Source: Pseudomonadota bacterium (GTDB lineage Bacteria > Pseudomonadota > Gammaproteobacteria > Steroidobacterales > Steroidobacteraceae). Taken from it: a stretch of DNA of 64,000 nucleotides. Both the position numbers and the translations under genes were made by a program. Shown in pieces: positions 17,753 to 26,604 of this stretch. The notes under the pieces were generated by a model that was not told the DNA's origin, did not search any database, and saw only the letters and a list, made by a program, of their open reading frames with translations. The stretch spans positions 57,483-121,482 of the forward strand of contig JANXQL010000007.1 of NCBI GenBank assembly GCA_025356815.1, in the 5' to 3' direction. Every line of letters starts with the position of its first letter. Within the stretch, counting starts at the first letter, position 1.

Positions 17753-19054
17753 CTACTTGCCGAGCCGGCGGGCTAGGGTGCGAAAGCGCTGCAGGTTGAA
17801 GCGATCGTCGCTCGCGAGACTCGCGAACAGCTCCTCGATCGCCGGCGACTGCGTCGTCTGGCCGCTGTGCGCGAGCAGCACGACGATGCCCATCGCAACC
17901 TGCTCGGCACCAGCATAGTCCGGGTACTCGCCTCGACCCGCAGCGGCGGCGAGTCGCTCGGCTAGCCGACGGGCTTCTGCGGTCGACAGCACCGGCGGCG
18001 CCCCTGCGATCCGCTCAAGAGTCGCATCCAATGCCTTGGCCGCGGCACGAACCGCTTCCCAGTCCCGCCCGGGCGCGAGCTGCAGTTCGTGCACCTGGCG
18101 CAGCAACACGACCGCGTCGGCGGATGCGCGAACCGCGACGCTCGCGGCGATCAGTCTGAGCGCAGCGTCGTCGAAGTGCAGCTCGCCGACACCGCCACTG
18201 GGCGTCGGCCGCCGCTCGGCCCAGCGGGCGAGACCCATGCCTCGGTGGCAGGAGTAGCAGTTGAACAGGGTGAACTCCGGCAGCAGTGCGTTGCCGCGGG
18301 CGCCTTCCGGTGTCAGTAGCAGCAGCTGGCGTCGCGTCTGCGCGATGAGCCCGACAAGCCAGACATCGGCCGGCGGCGCCACGGTCTTGCGCTCGCGGTA
18401 AGCCGCATCCTGCGGGTAGTGCTCGCGGCCGCCGCTGGTCCTCCAGATTTCCGTGTAGGTATCCAGCTCGAACACCAGTCGCGGGTGGCCGGCCGCCATC
18501 ATGCGATGGTTGGCGAGTCGGTCGGCGGCCCCGACATGGCAGTCGAGGCAGACCTGTGCGCGCACAGCGGGGTCGTTCTGCGCCCGCATGCCGGCAGACA
18601 GATTGTCCGTATGCTTGACGCGCGGCGTGTCGTAGTGACTCGCGATCCAGTGCTCCGACGCCCCGTGGCAGCTCTCGCAACCGACGCCGTCGTCTGCCTG
18701 GAACAAAGGTCCGCGCGTGCGCGCCTGTGGCGCCTCGCTGTGGCAGGCGAGGCACTCCCGGGCGGACGTCGCCTCGTCGATCTCGAGGCGGCGCGCGATC
18801 TGGCGCCCGCGCGGTCCGTCGAGCGCGGCGTAGGCTCCGGCGTGCGGATCGAAATGCTGCCAGTTGACGTATTCGTTCTGTGCCACGGGCGTCGCGGTGC
18901 GCGCCTTCGCCGAGCCATGGCAGGTCGTGCTGGCGCAGCTGGCAACGCCCAGATGCCGCGGCTCCGCGGTGCCGGGCCCCGCCATCGCGAGCGCCACCCA
19001 GCCGAACGCCGCGATCGGCAGCAGCCGGCCGAACGGGTGAGTGAGCCGCTTCAC
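17753..19054 (-). CDS. exported pentaheme c-type cytochrome
   Basis: 433 residues from a GTG at 19054, whose GTGA overlaps the stop of the upstream decaheme gene. AGGAGCAAAG directly precedes it, so I prefer it to the ATG at 19093. Signal peptide MKRLTHPFGRLLPIAAFGWVALAMAGPGTAEP. Heme sites: one unusual CX4CH (SCASTTCHGSA) near the N-terminus and four CxxCH (CLACH, CESCH, CLDCH, CYSCH). The CASTTCH start followed by CxACHSE is a recurring pattern in c554-like multiheme proteins. The C-terminal 150 residues are helical and heme-free. It is the last gene of the 20-kb run; as a soluble periplasmic or surface cytochrome it could pass electrons to or from the decaheme protein. Confidence 0.88.
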   Translation of the reverse strand: MKRLTHPFGRLLPIAAFGWVALAMAGPGTAEPRHLGVASCASTTCHGSAKARTATPVAQNEYVNWQHFDPHAGAYAALDGPRGRQIARRLEIDEATSARECLACHSEAPQARTRGPLFQADDGVGCESCHGASEHWIASHYDTPRVKHTDNLSAGMRAQNDPAVRAQVCLDCHVGAADRLANHRMMAAGHPRLVFELDTYTEIWRTSGGREHYPQDAAYRERKTVAPPADVWLVGLIAQTRRQLLLLTPEGARGNALLPEFTLFNCYSCHRGMGLARWAERRPTPSGGVGELHFDDAALRLIAASVAVRASADAVVLLRQVHELQLAPGRDWEAVRAAAKALDATLERIAGAPPVLSTAEARRLAERLAAAAGRGEYPDYAGAEQVAMGIVVLLAHSGQTTQSPAIEELFASLASDDRFNLQRFRTLARRLGK

Positions 19055-22000
19055 CTTTGCTCCTTGTGCGGCGGCTCGTCGACGACGAACCACGGCGTCC
19101 TGCGCCCATCCAGGTACATGCGCTGCATTTCCTCGAGCGTCAACGGACGCGATCCGCGGCGGCCGAAAACCGCGACCTGCCCACCGCTCTCATCCACCGC
19201 CCGGTCACGCTCCAGCGGTCGCGACAGCGACAGTGCCGGGGATGCCGTCGGGTAGGTCGCGATCCACTGCGGATGGGGATCAGGCGCAAACCCGTAAAAA
19301 TCGGGCTGCGTGTCGGGAGCGATCAGTTGCAGCACCTTCAGTCCACCCGCCCCGTCGGCGACGTAAGCAAACAAGGACGCGTTGGTCGCGGCGACGACGA
19401 CGTCACGCGTGTCGGCGAGCCGGCCGTCAGCGTTGAAGATCGACTGCAGCCGCGGACGCTCCGGCACTGTCACGTCGACCACCGCGAGGCCGTCACGCCC
19501 GTCGGCGACCCAGGCGTAGGTGCGAGATACGAACAGCTTGTGCGCATCCGTCAGCGAGACGCGTGCGCCCGGTACGAGCAGGGGACTCTCCGGGTCGGTC
19601 ACGTCAATGACCGCAAGGCCGGCCCGATCAGTCACAAACAGGTACCGGAACTGCAGCATTGCGGCGCGCGCGTCGTCCAGCGGAATGGTGGCGAGCACCC
19701 GCGGCGCCTTCGCGTCAGTGAAGTCCGCGACCACCAGTCCCACGTCCGCCAGGATGTACACGTAGCGGCCGCCGATCACCACGGAGCGGGCGCCCCTGAG
19801 CAGCCCATCCGGGTTCCAGGTCAGCGCCCGGGTTAGGCGGTTATTCCTGAAGTCCCCATCCAGGAGCGTGTCGATGTCGACTAGCACCAGCCCCTCGACG
19901 CGGTCGGTCACGAACGCGTAACGGTACACGTCAAGGAACGGCTGCTCGAGGTTGTCATGGCGCATCAGCTCGCCCTGATTACGCGATGGACGCACCGGTT
20001 GGGTCGTCGCAAGCACCACGCAGCTCGCGTCGCGGGTCGACACATGCGTGTCGTGCCCGAGTGGCGAGAATGGGCCGGTGAGGATCCGCTCGCTGACGCC
20101 CTTGTTGGCGATGCTCGCCACGTCGTAGACGCGCAGACCCTTGGCGCCCTCGGCGACGTACAGGTACTCGCCGCGCTGCTGCACGCAGCTGGCCGGTCCT
20201 GATGAGTGCCCGGAGGCGGACGCAAGCTTGCGGCCACGCGCCAGGTGCAGGGCGTAGTAGTCGGGGTAGGCATAGCGATGCAGGTAGCTGCCGATGACGG
20301 CCTGCGGCTCCTCCCACTCGGTGACCTGCACCGCGTCGATCGCACGCTCCGTGCCCACATAGGCATTCAGTCCCAGGAAGTTGATGTACTGCGTCCCTTG
20401 GCCGAGCGTCTGGGCCATCACCGCGTTGTTGTCGCCCGCGGCGGCGAGGTGGCAGTCGGTGCAGGTCTTGGTCTCGGTCTTGCGCTCGGTGTGCGGGTAA
20501 TGCGGATTCATCGCCTGCGAGCTGTAGCCGGATGCCGCGATCGGCGGCTGCTGCACGTAGATATGCTCGCGGTTGGCGTTGGTGGAGGAGAGCACGAGCG
20601 CCGAGGAGGAGCGCACCGGGGCGATCTTGCCGTTCTCGACCGGCCCGCGGCGACCGAGCAGGAACACGTCATCGCGCGCGACCTGCGGGTTGTAGGTCGC
20701 GTAGTTGCGTGCCGACCCGCCCTCGAAGCGATGCTTGTCAGTCTTCCAGTTGGCTTCGATTGGCAGGTGGCAGCCGCCGCAGCTGGTCGTCCACGACGTA
20801 TGGCACGTGTAGCACTCCATGCTGTCGTCGCTGTGCGCGAGTTCTGGCCAGCGTACGTCGGTTCCCCAGTGCTGGGCGGCAGGGTCCCGCGCCATCAGCT
20901 TGGCTCGCGCCGCGCGCTCGTTGTAGCGGGGGTTCCCCGGCGTCACGGAATCCTTCACCAGCGAAACCACCCATTCCCTGGACGGCTCGACTGCCGAGCG
21001 CTGAATCAGCTGTCCGCCGCGCCACTCGAACCGCAGCCGGCCATCGGGATTGCGGATGGTCGCGAGGTCCGTGCCATTGGGACTCGCCGCGGGACCCGAC
21101 GTACGCAGCGTTGGATAGGACCGCACTGTGCCGTGACAGTCCTTGCAGTCGATCTCGACCGCCTGCGCCACCTCGCCCTGCAGGTGCCCGGTCCCGTGCG
21201 CGTCCTGGGCGTAGTGGCAGTCCACGCAGTGCATGCCGACGTCGACGTGCACCGAGGCCATGTGCACTGTCTTCGCCCACTTGTCCGGGTCGTCGTTCGC
21301 GACGATCGCGCCGGCCTTGTCGAGCAGGTGCCCCTTGCGATCGCGCTTGTATACGCCGCGAAAGTTCCAGCCGTGGCCGTGATAGTCGGCGAACTGGGTG
21401 TCATGCAGTCCGGGATTGAGGTCCGCGACCTTGCGGGTGAAATCCAGATCAGCCCAGTTGCCGCGCGGCGCCGCTCCTTCGGGATTGCGGTCGAGGACGC
21501 GTCGCGCCTCTTCCGCCGTCGGATAGCGCTGCTTGGCCGGCCACATGGCCGGCGCGTCGGCTTCGTAGTCCCACATCGTGTAGCCGTAGAACGTGTTCAT
21601 GAACATGTTCGGCTGGTGCATGTGGCAGATCATGCACTGGCTGGACGGGATGCTGCGGGTGAACGCGTGGCGCAGCGGATGGCCGGGTTCATTTCGCGGA
21701 ATCACCGGATCGATCTGCTGGGAAGTGCCGTCGTGCCCGAAGCGTGCGTACGGACCTGAATGCGCCTCGTCGCGGTCGTTCGCATACACGACGTGGCAGC
21801 CGCTGCAGCCCGAGGACCGGTAGTCGCCAGGCTGGTCGTTGGTGCCAAGAAACCAGCCGAGTGGGTCGTTCAGGCGGGTCTTGTGGATATTGAGGACAGG
21901 CACCGCAATACGCGCGCCGGTCCCGGGACCCCGCGACGACTGGTGAAAATCAGGGCGGCCGGGCTCCTCCAGCCGCTGTAGCGACCCTGCGACGTTCGGC

Positions 22001-22830
22001 AGGCCCGTCTCCGCAAACACGTTGGATACGTTGCGCCCACCGTCCTCGAAGACGCGGAAGATGTCGGCCGGCGCCAGTGTCTCGTAGGCAGGTAGCGGAT
22101 AGAGGCGTGGTATGACGCCGTGCCGCTCCGCCTCGGCAGCGGCGAGCGGCGGGCCGTCGATGACCGCGGGCTTGCCCTCGCGCGTATAGCCTTCGCCGAC
22201 CAGGTAGTGCTTGAACGGCAGGATTCCGTTGTTGTAGGCGGCACCGCCCCAGAACATCGCATTGGTAGACATCAGGCTGCGCTCTGCCGCCTCGATGACC
22301 CTGACGTGACAGGCACCGCAGGCCTCGCGAGCGATGCGGAAGTCCCCGGGGTTGCGAAAGCGGATGTATTCCGGCGCTTCGTGGTTGAGCAGCGTGTAGC
22401 TGCGCTGTGGGTTCGCGCTCGACGGAAAGCCCCAGCGGCCCGGAAAGCGTGGCAGCACATGCGCCCGGTCACGCACCTCGCCATAGTGAGCGTCGTGAGC
22501 ATCGTTCGCACCGATCCAGCGCACGCTGGCGTCGCCACCGTGACAGTCGATGCAACCGAGCACGACGGACGCGGACACGTGCATGGATGCCGCATCGCTG
22601 GCCGTATGGCATGACAGGCAGCCAAGGCTCTTGGCGTCGGCCTGCTGCTGCGCCTGGCTGTAAGGCGCCGGCGGTGCCGTGACCCAGTGACGCTCGACAG
22701 GCCGCTCCTCGTCACTGCCGGGAGTCACCGCGTGGGCGATGGCGACCAGGGCGAGGAGACCGACCGGCAGTCGCCGGCCGATGCTGCGTCCAAACATGCG
22801 AAGGGCTGAGGTCTGGGGGCGAGGATGCAT
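19051..22830 (-). CDS. decaheme cytochrome fused to LVIVD-type beta-propeller, exported
   Basis: 1259 residues from the ATG at 22830, five bases after the porin stop; an ATG at 22797 is an alternative. A signal peptide follows (LPVGLLALVAIAHAV). Ten CxxCH motifs are spread over roughly residues 60-860: CLSCH, CIDCH, CGACH, CSGCH, CMICH, CVDCH, CKDCH, CYTCH, CGGCH, CTDCH. The last 350 residues carry at least five LVIVD-like propeller blades, for example YLYVAEGAKGLRVYDVA, YLFVTDRAGLAVIDVTDPESP, YAWVADGRDGLAVVDVTVPERP and FAYVADGAGGLKVLQL. LVIVD repeats occur in secreted and surface proteins. Placed between an outer-membrane barrel gene and the pentaheme gene, this is the best candidate for the surface-exposed or barrel-embedded electron carrier. 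No lipobox was seen. Confidence 0.9.
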   Translation of the reverse strand: MHPRPQTSALRMFGRSIGRRLPVGLLALVAIAHAVTPGSDEERPVERHWVTAPPAPYSQAQQQADAKSLGCLSCHTASDAASMHVSASVVLGCIDCHGGDASVRWIGANDAHDAHYGEVRDRAHVLPRFPGRWGFPSSANPQRSYTLLNHEAPEYIRFRNPGDFRIAREACGACHVRVIEAAERSLMSTNAMFWGGAAYNNGILPFKHYLVGEGYTREGKPAVIDGPPLAAAEAERHGVIPRLYPLPAYETLAPADIFRVFEDGGRNVSNVFAETGLPNVAGSLQRLEEPGRPDFHQSSRGPGTGARIAVPVLNIHKTRLNDPLGWFLGTNDQPGDYRSSGCSGCHVVYANDRDEAHSGPYARFGHDGTSQQIDPVIPRNEPGHPLRHAFTRSIPSSQCMICHMHQPNMFMNTFYGYTMWDYEADAPAMWPAKQRYPTAEEARRVLDRNPEGAAPRGNWADLDFTRKVADLNPGLHDTQFADYHGHGWNFRGVYKRDRKGHLLDKAGAIVANDDPDKWAKTVHMASVHVDVGMHCVDCHYAQDAHGTGHLQGEVAQAVEIDCKDCHGTVRSYPTLRTSGPAASPNGTDLATIRNPDGRLRFEWRGGQLIQRSAVEPSREWVVSLVKDSVTPGNPRYNERAARAKLMARDPAAQHWGTDVRWPELAHSDDSMECYTCHTSWTTSCGGCHLPIEANWKTDKHRFEGGSARNYATYNPQVARDDVFLLGRRGPVENGKIAPVRSSSALVLSSTNANREHIYVQQPPIAASGYSSQAMNPHYPHTERKTETKTCTDCHLAAAGDNNAVMAQTLGQGTQYINFLGLNAYVGTERAIDAVQVTEWEEPQAVIGSYLHRYAYPDYYALHLARGRKLASASGHSSGPASCVQQRGEYLYVAEGAKGLRVYDVASIANKGVSERILTGPFSPLGHDTHVSTRDASCVVLATTQPVRPSRNQGELMRHDNLEQPFLDVYRYAFVTDRVEGLVLVDIDTLLDGDFRNNRLTRALTWNPDGLLRGARSVVIGGRYVYILADVGLVVADFTDAKAPRVLATIPLDDARAAMLQFRYLFVTDRAGLAVIDVTDPESPLLVPGARVSLTDAHKLFVSRTYAWVADGRDGLAVVDVTVPERPRLQSIFNADGRLADTRDVVVAATNASLFAYVADGAGGLKVLQLIAPDTQPDFYGFAPDPHPQWIATYPTASPALSLSRPLERDRAVDESGGQVAVFGRRGSRPLTLEEMQRMYLDGRRTPWFVVDEPPHKEQR

Positions 22831-22835
22831 GGGTC

Positions 22836-24635
22836 TTAGTAGGTCAGCACGAGGTTGGCGAGGACGACCCAGCCGGCGCGGTTGCCGTAGAGCGCCTTCC
22901 AGCCGGCACCGGGCACAAGGTAAGCCGCCGACATCCGCGCTACGATATTCTGGGTCGCGAGTGGCCGCCACGAGGCCGCGAGCGACAGGTCGAGCCCGAT
23001 CCGCCGCGGGATGGGCGCCTGCGCACGCGCAATTTCGAGCGAGGCAGTATTGCCGAAGCGCAGGTCGTTCGCGTTCGCGCTGACCCGCAGCTTCGGCGTG
23101 AGGTCTGCGTCTGCCCCGACGCCGGCCAGCACGAGGCCGGGATTGGTGAAATTCGACTGACCTGATTCCTTCGACGTGCGCAGCGAGGTGAGCAGGCCAT
23201 TGCGCCCGGAAAGTGAAACACGACCGCCCGCGACCAGCGGCACCGGCTCGCGAATCCAGAAGCTCGTATCGGCACCCGCGAACAGCGGGTTCTCGAGGAT
23301 CGCGTCGAAACCCGTCGCCGTGCCGTCAAGCGGGTTGCGATCGGCGCTTTGCACAGCAAGGGACGCGCGCACCCGCAGCCAGCTGAAGTCGCGCGACATC
23401 TCGGCCGCCCCGAAGTACGCGCGCACCCGGTCCGATGCATTGGTGAAGGTGCCGCGCGATTCCCGACCGACCACCCCATAAGTCGAGATGCTCAGGTTCA
23501 GCGGGCCAATGTGCCCGTCGCCGTTGTAGCCAAAATAGGTCACGTCGTAGTCGCGCCCACGACCATCGCCGAGGGATGCGGGTCGCTCGAGAACTCCATT
23601 GATGTCATAGGCGCGCTGCGCACCCTCGCGATTGCGATTGTGGACGATGACCCCCTGCGAGGTGAACCCCGGTCGCGGCAGGTCCTGCACGTAGAGATTC
23701 GCCAGCAGCACCTCGTCGTGACGGATCGCCGCGCCGCCATGACGGAATACGTCATTGAGCCCGGAATTGACGTCCTTATCGAGCCTGCGGAACCAGCCGA
23801 GATTGTACTGGTAGCGGTTATTGTCGCGGATGCCGAACAGCCGCACGCCCAGCGGCGCATCGTTGAACAGGAAGCCGCGAAAGTCCGCCGTCATCGGCTG
23901 GATACCGACCCGGAGGCTGTCGAAGTCGTAACGGCTGGAGACGTTGCGCAGGTGCCGGTCCACGAATGCGGCCTGCAGGCCGAGCGTCGACCGTGTACGT
24001 GTGAGCGGCGCGGCCGCCACCGCGCCGAGAAACCCGCGCTCGGCCACTTCCACGTGGTTGACGCTCACCACCGGCTCCAGGCGAAACTCCCACTCGGGCG
24101 GCTTGAATACCGTGTCGCCCTTGTAGAGCACCGCCTCGAACGCAAGCGTCTGCGCATAGAGCTGGCTCGCGCCGTGGCCGAGCAGGTCGAGGCTCCCTGG
24201 ACGCTGCGTGACCGCGATGCCCACCGGCAAGGGGAAGCTGCGCGGCTCCGCGACCGTGTCCGACACCGCGGTCAGGCTCGTGAACCAGTCCTCGCCGAAT
24301 ACCGGCCGGTCGCCCTTGAGCCAGTTGTTGCCGTGGTACGGATCACGCAGGTTTTCCGGATAACCGAGCGTCGAGACGATCCGCCACCGGTCGGGCAGGC
24401 CGAGGAACCGGCCCGGCTCGGCCGCCCGTGGTGGCAACAGCGCGCCGGGATCGCAGGGCGTTGCCGCGAATGTCGGCAGCTCGTGCGCCTCCGGTGACTG
24501 CCGGCCGGGTTCCGCCGGTTGCTGCGGCGGACAGGGCCCGACCGGCGCCGGGTCGTCGGCCCGTGCGAACTGGGAACACAGCGCGAGCGACGCAACCGCG
24601 AGCAGGCAGGCGGCACGACGCGCGCTAGCGGCCAT
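22836..24635 (-). CDS. outer-membrane beta-barrel protein, candidate cytochrome-conduit porin
   Basis: 599 residues from the ATG at 24635 (11-base overlap with the upstream stop); the longer ORF to 24725 is antisense-derived. Signal peptide MAASARRAACLLAVASLALCSQFARA. The remainder is rich in alternating hydrophobic/polar strands (YDVTYFGYNGDGHIGPLNLSISTYGVVG, WEFRLEPVVSVNHVEV) and ends in an aromatic residue (VVLANLVLTY), the C-terminal signature for BAM-dependent barrels. I see no direct similarity to MtrB that I could assert. The role as an electron-conduit porin is inferred from its position between multiheme cytochrome genes. Confidence 0.8.
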   Translation of the reverse strand: MAASARRAACLLAVASLALCSQFARADDPAPVGPCPPQQPAEPGRQSPEAHELPTFAATPCDPGALLPPRAAEPGRFLGLPDRWRIVSTLGYPENLRDPYHGNNWLKGDRPVFGEDWFTSLTAVSDTVAEPRSFPLPVGIAVTQRPGSLDLLGHGASQLYAQTLAFEAVLYKGDTVFKPPEWEFRLEPVVSVNHVEVAERGFLGAVAAAPLTRTRSTLGLQAAFVDRHLRNVSSRYDFDSLRVGIQPMTADFRGFLFNDAPLGVRLFGIRDNNRYQYNLGWFRRLDKDVNSGLNDVFRHGGAAIRHDEVLLANLYVQDLPRPGFTSQGVIVHNRNREGAQRAYDINGVLERPASLGDGRGRDYDVTYFGYNGDGHIGPLNLSISTYGVVGRESRGTFTNASDRVRAYFGAAEMSRDFSWLRVRASLAVQSADRNPLDGTATGFDAILENPLFAGADTSFWIREPVPLVAGGRVSLSGRNGLLTSLRTSKESGQSNFTNPGLVLAGVGADADLTPKLRVSANANDLRFGNTASLEIARAQAPIPRRIGLDLSLAASWRPLATQNIVARMSAAYLVPGAGWKALYGNRAGWVVLANLVLTY

Positions 24636-26604
24636 TGCACGCGTCCTGCACGGTTGAGTCCAGGAACGGGGCCTGTGGGCAGCCGACATAGCGCAGGCGG
24701 GCCCCCTGGGGAGACAATAGGTCACTACGCAGCGCGACAGGCGCGTTACCGAAGCCGCCGAGACGCCGGGCAGCCCCGTCGACGCCCAGTAGCGCGATCA
24801 TGTCATCCTGGTCGACGCCGTCGCCGGAGACGCCGATCGCACCCACCAGCGTCTGGCCGCGATAGATCGGCACGCCGCCGGGGAACACCTGCGCGCCATT
24901 GGCGAGTCCCGCGATCGGCGCCTGCGTCGCAAAGCCAGCGTCGAAGCCACTGACACCCGTGCAGTTCCGGCCCACGTCGGGCGCCGCGCCAAGCACGAAG
25001 CCGACATGCTGGATCAGCGCGTTGTAGACGAGGTCAAGCCCAAAGCCGGTGTTGAACGGGCTCCAGGCGGCGATCGGCGTCGACAGCGGCCCCGGAGGCG
25101 CCGCATCCGTTCCATCGGGATAGAAAGGCCGCGACAGGTTGCCGATCGCGCGCGAACTCCATGCGATCCCGCCATCACCTAGCGCGGCCGGAAGTCCGAG
25201 GAATGAGCGCGTCGCCGTCACGTAGTCGCCGAGCGGCACGTGCCGCAGCGCCGTAAGCCCACCGGCCAGGTGCACCGCGTCGGGCAAGGCCGTGAGCGCG
25301 GCGGCCGCGGCGCTGGAACTCATGAACGCGCTGGTACGGGCCTTCTGCACCGCCACGTCGATGCCAAACAGGGGAGGGTCGCGCGTCCCCGCGACACCAA
25401 GGATCACGCCCTGGCTGTCGACGATGCTGATCGTCACGCGAGCCTGGGAGCCCAGCGGCCGGCGTATCTGCGCGCGCGTGCGATTGGCGACACTCAGCGC
25501 CTCGCGGAGCATTTCGCGAACCTCGTTGGCGTCCAGCGCACCGATGAGCTCGGTGCCCGCCCGCGGCGGGTAGCGAGGCGTGTCGGTCGCATCGACCAGC
25601 ACGTACGCATCCAGTCCCGGGTAGTCGCTCGCGTCCGCTCGCAGGCCGGACGCCGACGTGCCGAACGCAAGTCCGCCGCGCGTCGCCGCCGGCGCATAGC
25701 CAGTCACCGCGACGAGCTGGCCCGCGACGCCGTCGATGCTGGCGAACGCGGGGGCGCTTGTTGGCAACGTGAGCAGGGACGCCGCGGTCGCGTCGGCGAA
25801 GCGCAGCGTCTTCCCGTCGACCGTGAGGTGATCGGCGCGCCGATCCTCGGGCGCGGCAAGTCCGTAGGTTGCCGCCGTTGCGATCTGCTCGTCCGGGTCG
25901 TGGTCGACATCGAAGATGTTGCGATCGATCCCGTAGATTCCGTCGGCGACGACGCCAACGCCGCCCACCGGCGTGCCGCCCACGTACAGAGGCAGGCCGC
26001 CCGGATCGGCGGCAAGACCCAGCGGCGAGCGGCCGGGCCCCGGTCCGGGGAGAGCAGCGGCACGGCCGTTAACGTCCGAGCAAGGCAACTGGCTGAACTG
26101 CACGCCATACAGAGGCCCGCTCGGCGTGGAGGATTCTCCGGGGTTGAAGTGCTCCTGCACGATCTGGCCCGCGGTGCGAGTCGAGAACGCATTGCCTTCG
26201 GTCGACAGGTACGCCGCCGTCAGCGCCTTGGCGACGGCGGCGAGCGCGTCGGGGACGATCACGACGTTCTCGAGCCCACCGCTGGCAAGCCTGGAGCGGA
26301 TCGTGGTGGTCGTGGCGGCGCCGTTCATGCGGAACACGCCGAGCACGTTGCCAACACGGTCGACGACCGCGACCGTCGCCGGCAGGTGCCGCGCCTGTGC
26401 CTCGGCAACCGCCTGCGCGATGACCCGCTCGACGTCAGCCTGCGTGAGCGATGTGAATGCCGAGGCGCACTGTCCGGTGCAGACGGCGCCGGAGGGTGAT
26501 GGGGTCGACGGTACGCCGGAGGACATCGGGTTGCCGCCACCGCAGGCCGTCACCACCAGGGCCATCGTCGCCGCGAGCACGCCTGCTGGTGGTAGATGCG
26601 TCAC
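24625..26604 (-). CDS. lipoprotein with two HbpS/GlcG-type (DUF336) domains
   Basis: The start is the GTG at 26604, whose GTGA overlaps the stop of the FHA-decaheme gene. This gives a clean lipoprotein signal: MTHLPPAGVLAATMALVVTACGGG with lipobox VTAC. 659 residues. The first DUF336 domain begins LTQADVERVIAQAVAEAQARHLPATVAVVDRVGNVLGVFRMNG. The second begins LDANEVREMLREALSVANRTRAQ and continues with RVTISIVDSQGVILGVAGTRDPPLFGIDVAVQKARTSAFMSSSA. Single-domain members include the Streptomyces heme-binding sensor HbpS and GlcG. A tandem, lipid-anchored version inside a multiheme cytochrome operon suggests heme sensing, heme delivery or flavin/small-molecule binding in the envelope; none is shown by the sequence alone. 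Confidence 0.82.
   Translation of the reverse strand: MTHLPPAGVLAATMALVVTACGGGNPMSSGVPSTPSPSGAVCTGQCASAFTSLTQADVERVIAQAVAEAQARHLPATVAVVDRVGNVLGVFRMNGAATTTTIRSRLASGGLENVVIVPDALAAVAKALTAAYLSTEGNAFSTRTAGQIVQEHFNPGESSTPSGPLYGVQFSQLPCSDVNGRAAALPGPGPGRSPLGLAADPGGLPLYVGGTPVGGVGVVADGIYGIDRNIFDVDHDPDEQIATAATYGLAAPEDRRADHLTVDGKTLRFADATAASLLTLPTSAPAFASIDGVAGQLVAVTGYAPAATRGGLAFGTSASGLRADASDYPGLDAYVLVDATDTPRYPPRAGTELIGALDANEVREMLREALSVANRTRAQIRRPLGSQARVTISIVDSQGVILGVAGTRDPPLFGIDVAVQKARTSAFMSSSAAAAALTALPDAVHLAGGLTALRHVPLGDYVTATRSFLGLPAALGDGGIAWSSRAIGNLSRPFYPDGTDAAPPGPLSTPIAAWSPFNTGFGLDLVYNALIQHVGFVLGAAPDVGRNCTGVSGFDAGFATQAPIAGLANGAQVFPGGVPIYRGQTLVGAIGVSGDGVDQDDMIALLGVDGAARRLGGFGNAPVALRSDLLSPQGARLRYVGCPQAPFLDSTVQDACNGR

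Noticed and set aside
20206-21759. 517-codon plus-strand ORF inside the decaheme gene
   Set aside because: Antisense to ten CxxCH motifs and propeller repeats; no recognisable domain.
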